The notes below the pieces were generated by a model. That model was not told where the DNA came from and did not search any database. It worked only from the letters and a program-made list of their open reading frames with translations. A DNA stretch of 64,000 nucleotides from the NCBI RefSeq assembly GCF_963667045.1, contig NZ_OY762934.1:1295501-1359500 (forward strand). The letters are read 5' to 3'. The position numbers and the translations under genes were made by a program. This document shows, piece after piece, positions 1 to 7,738 of the stretch. This DNA comes from an uncultured Cohaesibacter sp. (GTDB lineage Bacteria; Pseudomonadota; Alphaproteobacteria; Rhizobiales; Cohaesibacteraceae). The stretch's first letter is position 1, and each line of letters begins with the position of its first letter.

Positions 1-455
1 TTCAACTGTCTGTTCAGTTGCGCATTGTTGAGGGTGTGCCCCCCACCCGGGTGCCTCGTAGTCTCTCGCTCCCCCGGCTCCTTGCCCTGCCCCTTGTCCG
101 TATCGGATAGGCGAGCCTCGAACGGGGCGAACTGCTTGGCGTCGATGCCAAACCGACCGGCGGTGTCCATGGCCCTGCGCGCCTCGTTGATCATGTCGAG
201 CTGCAACAGGGTATCGACATAGCTCAACCAGTGGCGGGCGTTTTGCGGATCAGCCTTGAGGGCTGCGCCAAAGAATGGCAGCGCCTCAGTCGGCTTTGCC
301 ACGGCGATCGCCAGTGATCCCATGCAATGATTGGCTTCGGGGTGGTCCGGGTGGGTTTTCAGCACCTGAGACAGAAGCCGTTCCGCTTCCTGCAATTCTC
401 CGTTTTGCTGCGCCAGCCTTGCCGCTGCAAGGGCTTCGTCAATGGTAAGCATCAT
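1..455 (-). CDS. TPR-repeat protein, N-terminal part (partial)
   Basis: The minus strand reads open from an ATG pair at 455/452 (another in-frame ATG at 467) to the window edge, so the 3' end is missing. The protein starts MLTIDEALAAARLAQQNGEL and shows two to three 34-residue helical pairs with the TPR pattern (A-rich helices, P at repeat ends such as HPDHPEAN and DPQNARHW), followed by a low-complexity linker rich in G, E and R. TPR domains are protein-interaction scaffolds. In this arrangement they often precede a sulfotransferase or glycosyltransferase domain, but that part lies outside the window. The start is uncertain because no strong Shine-Dalgarno sequence is visible. Confidence 0.7.
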   Translation of the reverse strand, partial: MMLTIDEALAAARLAQQNGELQEAERLLSQVLKTHPDHPEANHCMGSLAIAVAKPTEALPFFGAALKADPQNARHWLSYVDTLLQLDMINEARRAMDTAGRFGIDAKQFAPFEARLSDTDKGQGKEPGERETTRHPGGGHTLNNAQLNRQL

Positions 456-621
456 CCCCGGCCCCATTTGTGACAATCGGGCAGAATCGTGCCCACTCCT
501 GAAGATCAGCCCAGTGTGCAAAAGTCCAATGGCGATGGCAAATCCTTTTGCCCCGCCGTGGGACGAATGGTTCGGGCAGGCTTTGGCGGCGCGGTGACCG
601 CCCCTTCGCGAGGTAGCCCGC

Positions 622-1332
622 CTAGCTGCGGACAGGAGCCAGCACGATTTCATGCACGGCAACGGTCTTTGGCATGTTGGCGACATAGAGCGCGGTCTGG
701 GCCATGTCTTCGGGCTGGATCATGGTTGCCAGCAGGCTCTTGTCGAGATAAGGCCGTTTGGCCAGCAGCGGCGTTGCCACTTCGGCGGGACAAAGCGCTG
801 TCGAGCGGATGCCGTTCTTGCCTTCCTCATCATTGAGGCTGGCGGAGATATCGGAGAGCGCGTGCTTGGATGCCCCATAAGCCACTCCACCGACCGAATA
901 GTGGTGTCGGCCAGCCCAGCTTGATGTCTGGATCATCACGCCGTCCTTCTGGGCTCGCATGATCGGCAAACAGGCGGCGATGACGTTGAGGGCCCCGGTG
1001 ATGTTGACTTCCAGTACCCGGTCCCAGCTTGGCCAATCGAGGTCCGCCCAGCTGCGCTTGGTGACATTCATGCCCGCATTGTTGCACAGGACATGCAGTC
1101 CGTTGCCCCAGTCGGCAATGGTTCGGGCAGCCTCGGCCATGCCTTCACGATCGGTGATATCGCCCGGCAGGACGAGATACTCAGCGCCTTCCGGCAGAGA
1201 AGCGGCGACTTCCTCCAGAGCGTCACGGCTGCGGGCCGTCAAGGCGACCCGGTCACCTGCATTTGCAAATCCCCGTGCCATGGCGGCACCAATCCCGGAC
1301 CCGGCACCGGTAACCCACACTGTTCTAGACAT
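622..1332 (-). CDS. SDR family NAD(P)-dependent oxidoreductase
   Basis: This 236-residue protein has the full classical short-chain dehydrogenase signature: the cofactor loop TGAGSGIG near residue 9, the NNAG motif near residue 85, an active-site serine in QTSSWAG, and the YGASK catalytic Tyr-Lys pair. Length is normal for the family, and the start is supported by AGGA just upstream of the ATG. It is a cytosolic reductase or dehydrogenase of an unidentified alcohol or ketone. It is a single-gene unit. A perfect tandem duplication sits about 70 bases upstream of the start and may belong to its promoter. Confidence 0.9.
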   Translation of the reverse strand: MSRTVWVTGAGSGIGAAMARGFANAGDRVALTARSRDALEEVAASLPEGAEYLVLPGDITDREGMAEAARTIADWGNGLHVLCNNAGMNVTKRSWADLDWPSWDRVLEVNITGALNVIAACLPIMRAQKDGVMIQTSSWAGRHHYSVGGVAYGASKHALSDISASLNDEEGKNGIRSTALCPAEVATPLLAKRPYLDKSLLATMIQPEDMAQTALYVANMPKTVAVHEIVLAPVRS

Positions 1333-1399
1333 AGCTTCCTGCTCGATCTTTTCAAAAGGCGTGATGGTCGCGAGACGAATGTCCGCGTCCTCTCACTCT

Positions 1400-1437
1400 A
1401 CAACAGTGGAGGCGCTTGACAACAGTGGAGGCGCTTG
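1400..1437. repeat. Perfect 19-bp tandem duplication upstream of the SDR gene
   Basis: The unit ACAACAGTGGAGGCGCTTG occurs twice without a gap (1400-1418 and 1419-1437), about 70 bases upstream of the SDR start. It includes TTGACA at the junction, which resembles a -35 box on the plus strand. It could be a doubled operator half or a recent slippage duplication. No partner regulator is adjacent. Confidence 0.6.
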
Positions 1438-1535
1438 GCAATTGCAGCAGGCAACTTTTGTTTTGGAGTTCACCTTCCAGGCGGAAGTGCTGTCGCGCCG
1501 GGGAAGGCATCCACAATGCAGCGCGGACAGGACAC

Positions 1536-1560
1536 AAAAAAAGCGGGCCTGAGCCCGCTT
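1536..1560 (-). terminator. Rho-independent terminator of the 44-residue gene
   Basis: The stem pairs AAGCGGGC with GCCCGCTT around a short loop. On the minus strand it is followed by seven T residues, so it suits the minus-strand small gene that stops at 1668. Confidence 0.8.
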
Positions 1561-1667
1561 GTTTTTGAGGAGTTCGATTTGAGACGGTTTATCTCCACCC
1601 GTCTTGGGATCTTCTCGGGTGACCAGAACGTATTTTCCAGTCGATCACCTGAGAAGCCTCGCGGCGA

Positions 1668-1802
1668 TTAGCCACGAGGATCAACAGTCAGGTCTACGGA
1701 AGCGTCAAGGCCATGAGCAGACATGTATTCGTTTACATAACGCTGGGCCTGTTCTTCACGAGCAGAGATAACTTTTTCGAATGCGCGGTTAAAGAAGTTC
1801 AT
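1668..1802 (-). CDS. Small basic/acidic helical protein, 44 residues
   Basis: A 44-codon ORF begins MNFFNRAFEKVISAREEQAQ and ends VDLTVDPRG. An AAAGGA ribosome site lies seven bases before the ATG and a clean terminator lies downstream, so it is probably translated. The segment AREEQAQRYVNEYMSAHG resembles the short alphaproteobacterial proteins of the pattern AREaqArRYV, which are relatives of the DUF1127-like group. That resemblance is from memory and their role is unknown. The gene is easily missed because it is so short. Confidence 0.65.
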   Translation of the reverse strand: MNFFNRAFEKVISAREEQAQRYVNEYMSAHGLDASVDLTVDPRG

Positions 1803-2018
1803 AATTCAATTCCTTTATTCTGTTTGGTTGATTTTTTCTTCTTACGCAATGGACTATGCGCCAAATGCACAGACTTAGAAAGATACAAGAATACAGGATT
1901 GCTATGCAATTGACGCATGGCTATATTTTTTGATGGCCCACAAATGCATTTCCGCGTTTTCCGGCTTCACTCGTGCGGGCCAGAAAGGAAGACTGGCAAC
2001 GCTTTTCCTGCCAAAGGG
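1803..2018. other. Intergenic region, promoter of the small gene
   Basis: This stretch is AT-rich next to the 44-residue gene and must carry its promoter. No ORF, repeat or clear terminator is visible in the rest. Confidence 0.4.
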
Positions 2019-2510
2019 CTAATGGTTGTGCCCGGCGTGGCTGTGGTGGGTCGCCTTTGCACCCTCGATTTCGACGTGAAGATCCAGATTGCCAAGGCTC
2101 GTGTGCAGTCTCGCCATGAGTTCGTCTCCCTCCTTGAGCGGAGCAGACAACCCGCTCAGCATCAGGGCAAGGCCATGGGGTTCAAGATGGAGCGCGTGAC
2201 CGGGCTTGATGGGAACAGCAGGAATATCCTGCCAGACCTCTCGACCGTTCTTGAGGGCAAAGCCCACAAGCCTTGCCGACGCGGCCATGGCGCTCTCCCC
2301 GCCAGAGATCGTGACAGGGGCTGCATTCCCGTTCTCCAGCTCCATGAAGATCAGGGCCGTATCAGAGCCGGTGGCACGTGTCCAGGCATGGACCGCCCGA
2401 AATCCGGCAAGCTCCGAAACATGGTCATCATGCTCATGACCGTGTTGTTCCTGCGCGACGGCAGCAAAAGAGATCAGCAAGGCAAAAGCAACGACCAGAA
2501 TTCTTTGCAT
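2019..2510 (-). CDS. Periplasmic His-rich PCu(A)C-type metal-binding protein
   Basis: The 163-residue protein has a signal peptide (MQRILVVAFALLISFAAVAQ), a His-rich N-terminal segment (HGHEHDDH), a beta-rich core of the copper-chaperone PCu(A)C type (motif LHLEPHGLALMLSGL near residue 110) and a His-rich tail (HHSHAGHNH). PCu(A)C proteins bind Cu(I) through His and Met; here the tails suggest zinc or copper buffering. It is the last gene of a four-gene operon with an ABC permease and ATPase. AAAGGA precedes the start. The metal is inferred, not shown. Confidence 0.75.
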   Translation of the reverse strand: MQRILVVAFALLISFAAVAQEQHGHEHDDHVSELAGFRAVHAWTRATGSDTALIFMELENGNAAPVTISGGESAMAASARLVGFALKNGREVWQDIPAVPIKPGHALHLEPHGLALMLSGLSAPLKEGDELMARLHTSLGNLDLHVEIEGAKATHHSHAGHNH

Positions 2511-2527
2511 GAGAGTTTCCTTTCAGC

Positions 2528-3841
2528 TCAGGCCCTGAGTCCGGGCACGACAGGTTGGCGCAGCACGATGGCTGCTGGCAACAGGGATAGCAGCAAGGTG
2601 ATGGAGATGAAGCCCGCCAGCAGGTGAAGCTCGCTCATGCCCAGCGGTGCGGTGACGAGAATGTCGGTGCGAGCAGTCACGATCTTTGACAGCACGGCAG
2701 CAGCACCAAAGCCGACCAGCAGGCCAAGGGCCGAGCCCGCAACAAGCAATGTCGCGCCGAAAGACCAGACAACCGAAAAGACAAAGCGAGCCGGCGCCCC
2801 AAGGGCACGCAACAGGGCAATCTGGCGGTGGAACAGGCGCGAGATGATGAACAGTCCCAACAGAACCGCGGCTGCGACGAGCACCTGCGTCACCACCGCC
2901 ATGATCGACATAACCTGCCGGACGTCGCCGAGCACCTGATAGAGCTGGGCCAGCACAGCGCCGGGGAAAAAGGCCATGGTTTCGCGGTCGCGGGTAAATT
3001 CCGAGCGCAAGGCATAGTTGGCCCAGAGTGCTTCGGAGCGGACCACGACGGCTGGCGTGCCGGGAAAGGTTTGCGGATCAAACGGCGGCCCGATCTGGTC
3101 GCGATGCTGCGGATCGTGGCCCGTGCCAAGCCCGTGCACCGTCCAGACCATTTCGACCGGAACGAGAATAGCTCGATCCCATGGTGTGCCCGTCGGGGCG
3201 AGACGTCCGACAACCACCAGATCGGCACCCTCGTGGGCCTGCTCATCGGCGCTGTCGCCATGGCCATGCGCAGGCGTGAAGCTGTCACCGACGGCAAGCG
3301 GAACCAAGGCTCCGGCAAGAGCTTCATTGGCGCTCTGCCACATGCGGCCCTCGATGTGATCGTCGGCGAGATAGCGGGCAAATTGCGCCGTGGTGCCGAT
3401 GACCGACGCGGTGCCATAACTATCGCCAAAGGCCAGCGGGGCGGCAATCGAGACATTCTCGTGATTGGCGATCGCATTGTAGGTCTCACCATCCAGCAGC
3501 GGCATGTCAGAGGGTTGCAGGAAAACGCTGGCCATCATGACGGTCATTTCGCTGCCGGGGGCTGAGACCACCAGATCGAACTTGTCCGCAGCGTGCGCCG
3601 TGCCCCGCCTGAGCCCCCTCTCCTGCGCCAGAAGGCCGATGCCCATGCCGACCGAAATCGCGATCAGCAGCACGAACAGGATGGAGGATCCCCTGAAGCG
3701 CCAGAGAATGGCGCGAACCAGCGGCCAGGGCGCATAGCCGTGCAACACGAAGACGCCAACGACAAGCGACGGCGAAAGCAGCAGCAGCGTGAACAGGATA
3801 TCCTGCGTGAGCGCGGGCAGATTGTCCCAGAGGGCGATCAT
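2528..3841 (-). CDS. FtsX/MacB-like ABC transporter permease
   Basis: This 437-residue membrane protein has one N-terminal pair of hydrophobic segments (around residues 12-70), a large extracytoplasmic domain of about 220 residues, and three C-terminal membrane helices from about residue 300. That is the FtsX/LolC/MacB layout. The periplasmic domain contains a His-rich patch (HGHGDSADEQAHEG), in line with metal handling. Its ATG overlaps the stop of the ATPase gene by four bases (ATGA), so the two are translationally coupled. Such permeases work as mechanotransmitters or lipoprotein/metal-related exporters, not as classical importers. Confidence 0.85.
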   Translation of the reverse strand: MIALWDNLPALTQDILFTLLLLSPSLVVGVFVLHGYAPWPLVRAILWRFRGSSILFVLLIAISVGMGIGLLAQERGLRRGTAHAADKFDLVVSAPGSEMTVMMASVFLQPSDMPLLDGETYNAIANHENVSIAAPLAFGDSYGTASVIGTTAQFARYLADDHIEGRMWQSANEALAGALVPLAVGDSFTPAHGHGDSADEQAHEGADLVVVGRLAPTGTPWDRAILVPVEMVWTVHGLGTGHDPQHRDQIGPPFDPQTFPGTPAVVVRSEALWANYALRSEFTRDRETMAFFPGAVLAQLYQVLGDVRQVMSIMAVVTQVLVAAAVLLGLFIISRLFHRQIALLRALGAPARFVFSVVWSFGATLLVAGSALGLLVGFGAAAVLSKIVTARTDILVTAPLGMSELHLLAGFISITLLLSLLPAAIVLRQPVVPGLRA

Positions 3842-4524
3842 CGGGTTGCCTTTCGGTCTGCGACAATGGCGCCGTCCCTGATGGTCAGGACGCGGTCCAT
3901 GCGGGATATGAGGGTCTGGTCATGGCTGACGGCGATCAACGTGGTGCCGCTGCTGCGCGTCAGATTGACGAGATCCTCGATCAGTCGGTCGGCGGCGGCC
4001 CGGTCAAGGCTGGCGGTTGGCTCGTCGGCAAGCAGAACCGGCGCTTCGGCGGCCATGGCACGGGCAATGGCAACGCGCTGGCGTTCACCGCCGGAAAGGC
4101 TGACGACGTTGCGGTCCCGTGTTTCTCCGCCCAGCCCGAGAAAATCGAGCCTTTCGGCGGCCTTGGCCCGGAGGGTTGCCCGCTCGCGGCGGGGCCGGAA
4201 AAGAGCGGTCAGGGCGGCGTTCTCTCCCGCGTCCAGCTCTTCAAACAACAGAAAGTCCTGAAAGATCATGCCGATCCGGTCGGCGCGGAAACGGGCCCGC
4301 TCACCGGCGTTGAGCGTGAGCAGGTCCTGATCACCCCAGCGGATGCTGCCCTTGGCCTCCTGCAGCCCGGCCAGTGCATAGAGAAACGTCGATTTACCCG
4401 CGCCAGACGCCCCTTCGATGCCGACGAGGGAGCCAGCGGGCATGTCCAGTTCAGGCACCGACAGCAGCAGACGGCCGCGCTTGCTGGAAACGGAAAGGCC
4501 GGAGATTGTCAGAGAAAGGCCCAT
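3838..4524 (-). CDS. LolD/MacB-type ABC transporter ATP-binding protein
   Basis: The 228-residue ATPase carries Walker A (GASGAGKST), the Q-loop region (MIFQDFLLFEEL), the signature LSGGERQR, Walker B (VLLADEP) and the switch histidine (AVSHD). It is coupled to the FtsX-like permease downstream by an ATGA overlap and starts three bases after the upstream periplasmic-protein gene ends. It powers the same transporter. All nucleotide-binding motifs are intact. Confidence 0.92.
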   Translation of the reverse strand: MGLSLTISGLSVSSKRGRLLLSVPELDMPAGSLVGIEGASGAGKSTFLYALAGLQEAKGSIRWGDQDLLTLNAGERARFRADRIGMIFQDFLLFEELDAGENAALTALFRPRRERATLRAKAAERLDFLGLGGETRDRNVVSLSGGERQRVAIARAMAAEAPVLLADEPTASLDRAAADRLIEDLVNLTRSSGTTLIAVSHDQTLISRMDRVLTIRDGAIVADRKATR

Positions 4525-4527
4525 CGG

Positions 4528-4947
4528 TCACTCGTAGCTTGCGTTCATCAGCCGAACGAGGCTGACAAAGCCGGTTTCAGGATCCTCATAGGCGCCCAGT
4601 TCCAGAACGCCGGAGGTTACGATCTTCACATTATAAGGCACCACATCGACGATGCGCTTGGTGTAGACGGCGAGAATGTCGTTCGGCCACTCGGCTTCGC
4701 TTTCGCAGAAGGGGCAAACCGACATCGGGCGACGGGTGAGCACGAAGAATTTGCTCTCGGCCTTGAGCGGAGGTGCCATATAGCCATCCACGGCAACCCG
4801 TTTGCCGACACTGGCCTTTGCCAGATCGGAAATGGCTTTGCGGTCATAGAGATAACGCAGCTTGATCGGCCCCTCGGCGGAAAGGGCCGGTCGCGCCAGC
4901 ATGGGGGCTGCGAGGGATGCGGTCAGGAAGGTGCGGCGCGTCAACAA
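4528..4947 (-). CDS. Secreted DUF3299-like protein of the metal ABC operon
   Basis: The 139-residue protein opens with a twin-arginine-like leader (MLTRRTFLTASLAAPMLARP) and has a small OB-like domain with a CPFCESE motif near residue 78 that could bind a metal. The arrangement (DUF3299-like protein, LolD-like ATPase, FtsX-like permease, His-rich protein) recalls the zinc-regulated Zrg cluster described in Vibrio. I recall this family link from memory and it needs a profile search. First gene of the operon 4947-2019. Confidence 0.65.
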   Translation of the reverse strand: MLTRRTFLTASLAAPMLARPALSAEGPIKLRYLYDRKAISDLAKASVGKRVAVDGYMAPPLKAESKFFVLTRRPMSVCPFCESEAEWPNDILAVYTKRIVDVVPYNVKIVTSGVLELGAYEDPETGFVSLVRLMNASYE

Positions 4948-5000
4948 GGTGCTTCTCCGTCAGTATCAGTCGTGCCGGTCAATGGACCGGGAAATTCCAG

Positions 5001-5047
5001 TTCCGCGAAAAGCGGAACAAGGGGCCATGGCGACGCATGGCCCCTTG
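5001..5047 (-). terminator. Double hairpin terminator after the alkaline phosphatase gene
   Basis: Two perfect hairpins lie back to back: TTCCGC/GCGGAA (5001-5017) and CAAGGGGCCATG/CATGGCCCCTTG (5018-5047). They sit between the phosphatase stop (5068) and the next minus-strand gene start (4947). There is no long T-run, so they may terminate or only stabilise the phosphatase mRNA end. Confidence 0.6.
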
Positions 5048-5067
5048 CATGTCTCACATGGTCAGGC

Positions 5068-6567
5068 TTACTTGCCGGAATGGGCAGCGTAATTCATGAC
5101 ATGGAAGATAACATTCTGTTCGATGGTGCCATCGACCAGATGCGCCCACGGGCCCTTGGCATAGACGGCAACGTCTTCACCGGAGTGGGTTTCCGATTCC
5201 ATCGGGATCAGAGCCTGCTGGAGATAGTCCAGATCCATGGCTTCTTCCTGGGTGACTTCCGGACGGGAACCGGAATAGTCGTTTGCGCCTTCACCCTTCT
5301 TCAGGATCGAGCCGGAGCCGTTGGCATAGGAAATGACAGAATACGGCTTGCCATCGGCGGCCAGTGCCAGCTTGTCGGAATGCATTTCACCAGTCTTGGC
5401 AACCCCGTAGCAAAGGCCCTGGATCGGGGTGCCGCGACCGCAGTAGCCGTTGAAGGCAATGGCGTGCTCGTGATCGGCGGTGACGATGATCAGGGTGTCC
5501 TTATCGTCAGTCATTTCATCGGCCAGAGCAACCGCTTCGGTCCAGATCATGCCGTCCTTGGCGGTACGGGCGAAGTTGCCAGCGTGGTTGGCGTGGTCAA
5601 CGCGGCCAGCTTCGATTTCCAGATAGTAGCCTTCTTTGTTCTGGCTGAGGAATTCGATGGCCTTCCTGGTCATGTCAACCAGAGACGGTTCGGTGTCCGG
5701 ACGGTCAGCCTCATAGGAGGTGTGGCTGTCGGTCCACATGCCCAAGATCGGCTTGGACATCTCGAGGGCGTCGAATTCGCTTCTGTTGGAGGCATACTGG
5801 ATGCCAGCGGCCTTGACGTCGGCGAGCAGGTCAGCACCATCCTTGCGGTGGCCCTTGCCGCCGTTCGGGGTAGCGGTGCCCTTTGGCACGAAGTAACGCG
5901 AACCGCCACCCAGCGCGATGTCGATGAAGCCGGATTTCAGGCCATCCACCAACTGGGTTGCGATGTCCTTCTGGGCGGTGCAGCCTTCCGGCAGCTCATC
6001 TTCCCAGTTGCGGTTTGCGGTCTTGGAGAAGACGGCAGCTGGCGTTGCGTGTGTCAGGCGAGCGGTGGTGACGATACCAACCGACTTGCCCTCGGCAGCG
6101 ACGATTTCGCCAAAGGTGGTCAGTTCGTTGCCGGCAACGGTCGAGCAGTCATTGTGAATGCCGGTGCCGCCAATGTTGATCATGTTGAAGCGCTGTTTGA
6201 CACCGGTGTTCATCGCGCCAGCGGTTGGAGCGGAATCCGGGGTCTGGGCGTTGATGTTGTAGGTCTTGACGATGCCGTTGTAGAAGCCATTGGTTTCGTA
6301 AGGCAGGACATGCTCTTCACCGAGCTTGCCGAGCTGCTGACCCACATAAAGGCGGGTGGCATAGTTGGTGCCGATGCCGTTGCCATCGGCGATCATGAGG
6401 ATCACGTTCTTGGCGCGTCCAGTGTTCTTTTCGCGCGCAATGAGTTCCTGAATGGTGGTTTCACCCGCAGTGAACCAGTCGCTTTTTGCCTGCATGTCAG
6501 GCAGACCCTGGGCGGTCGCCGCAGTCGATGCAGTCAGGGCGATAGCAAAAATGAATGTCGGTCTCAT
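5068..6567 (-). CDS. Periplasmic alkaline phosphatase (PhoA family)
   Basis: The 499-residue protein has a cleavable leader (MRPTFIFAIALTASTAATAQ), the first metal aspartate in LMIADGNGIG, the nucleophile serine in PDSAPTAGAMNTG, and the metal ligands in AGRVDHANHAGN and VTADHEHA. It hydrolyses phosphate monoesters in the periplasm to supply phosphate. Length fits the family. A phosphate-starvation promoter would be expected; I see no convincing double CTGTCAT box upstream, only a weak half-site-like stretch near 6640. Confidence 0.93.
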   Translation of the reverse strand: MRPTFIFAIALTASTAATAQGLPDMQAKSDWFTAGETTIQELIAREKNTGRAKNVILMIADGNGIGTNYATRLYVGQQLGKLGEEHVLPYETNGFYNGIVKTYNINAQTPDSAPTAGAMNTGVKQRFNMINIGGTGIHNDCSTVAGNELTTFGEIVAAEGKSVGIVTTARLTHATPAAVFSKTANRNWEDELPEGCTAQKDIATQLVDGLKSGFIDIALGGGSRYFVPKGTATPNGGKGHRKDGADLLADVKAAGIQYASNRSEFDALEMSKPILGMWTDSHTSYEADRPDTEPSLVDMTRKAIEFLSQNKEGYYLEIEAGRVDHANHAGNFARTAKDGMIWTEAVALADEMTDDKDTLIIVTADHEHAIAFNGYCGRGTPIQGLCYGVAKTGEMHSDKLALAADGKPYSVISYANGSGSILKKGEGANDYSGSRPEVTQEEAMDLDYLQQALIPMESETHSGEDVAVYAKGPWAHLVDGTIEQNVIFHVMNYAAHSGK

Positions 6568-6808
6568 GGAAATTTCCTGTTCAATTATCCGATTCCCGGC
6601 GACGAAGCCGTTGGCACGAGACCGCTTTTACGGACGCAATGTAACAGTTCTTTGTAGGTTGCCCGTATTTCTTGCATCACCCCCGAGAAATAATCTCCGG
6701 ATGCAGCGCACATGCATGCGCAACCCGCTGAGGCGTGTTGGCCTAGAATGGAGGACGGTGCAGATGGAGGGAACAGTTAAGCGCGGAGAGCGATACCCAA
6801 GAGACTAT

Positions 6809-7492
6809 TTATCTCTGTCTCTGACGCTCTTTGGCAGTTGAGCGCCTTGTGAAAATAAAAAACGGCAAAACTGAGAGAAGAAAAGGCAAGAACAGAAGTA
6901 TCGGCGCAGAAAATACCGGCAACAAAACCCCTCTACTGAATTCAGCTCTGTATACAGCATTCAAACTGCCCCAAGTGTCTTGAACTCTGACAGGAGCGAA
7001 ATACAACAACATAAAATGATTAACTAAAAACAATATAAGAAATATTGCCTTCACAATTGGCCAAAATTCATATTTATTAACTCTCAATCTAACATTGAAA
7101 AACAGGAATGGTGAAACATAAAGAACTAAAAATATCGCCAAATACAACAAACATGAGAAATATAGATATCCATACAGTTCGTAATTTTCCAGACTAGAGT
7201 TTTTTATAATCAAACTCTTTCCTTCATATAACCTTGGAATCATATCTGCCAAAGAATAAGACAAACGCAGATCGAATAGTCCATACGAACAAAGGATGGC
7301 AACAAAGCTCAATATCTGTACGATCATATGATATTTCAGCAATTGTAGAAACCATGCCATGATGTGTGGGTTGTCACCTTGCATCTGAGAAAAGAGACGC
7401 ACTTTTTCAGAAAAGTCGATTCTCGATCGCCAGTCAAAACGCCCGTTCGTCATATCAGTCTTTCCGCCTGCCGTTGCGCCCGTTTCAGGCAC
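6809..7492 (-). CDS. Multi-spanning membrane protein, unknown function
   Basis: This 227-residue protein has about five hydrophobic segments (for example around residues 50-70, 108-130, 140-160 and 195-220) and ends in a basic tail (RRSTAKERQRQR). No family is recognised. The gene is clearly more AT-rich than its neighbours on both sides, which suggests recent acquisition or weak selection. The start may be the second ATG (MTNGRFDWRS, at 7453). Confidence 0.6.
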   Translation of the reverse strand: MPETGATAGGKTDMTNGRFDWRSRIDFSEKVRLFSQMQGDNPHIMAWFLQLLKYHMIVQILSFVAILCSYGLFDLRLSYSLADMIPRLYEGKSLIIKNSSLENYELYGYLYFSCLLYLAIFLVLYVSPFLFFNVRLRVNKYEFWPIVKAIFLILFLVNHFMLLYFAPVRVQDTWGSLNAVYRAEFSRGVLLPVFSAPILLFLPFLLSVLPFFIFTRRSTAKERQRQR

Positions 7493-7524
7493 TCTCCAAA
7501 GAGCCCAGCCCTAAAGAAGGTCGA

Positions 7525-7559
7525 TCGTGCCCTGTCTTGTCCGCCATACTAGGGCACGA
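7525..7559. repeat. Inverted repeat with 9-bp arms
   Basis: TCGTGCCCT (7525-7533) and AGGGCACGA (7551-7559) form a perfect 9-bp stem around a 17-base loop, in the 246-bp gap between divergent genes. There is no T-run. It could be a regulator site or a relic of a mobile-element end. The rest of the gap holds nothing recognisable. Confidence 0.4.
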
Positions 7560-7738
7560 CAGGTTTACAAATTAATGATTGTCGAACAGAACCGCGCAAA
7601 CCTATTGGTTCATTCTCTTGGCCGTAGAAGGCCAGCTCAGGTAGCTGGCGAGGAGGTTGCGACGCACTTTCCTCTTGATCAGCCGCAATCTGGAATTGTT
7701 GTCACGTCACTTTCGGCATAGGCTTGAGGGTATTGCAA

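Noticed and set aside
3922-6657. A very long plus-strand open frame of about 900 codons
   Set aside because: It runs antisense across the ATPase, DUF3299-like and alkaline phosphatase genes, which all have clear family motifs on the minus strand. It is a frame shadow.
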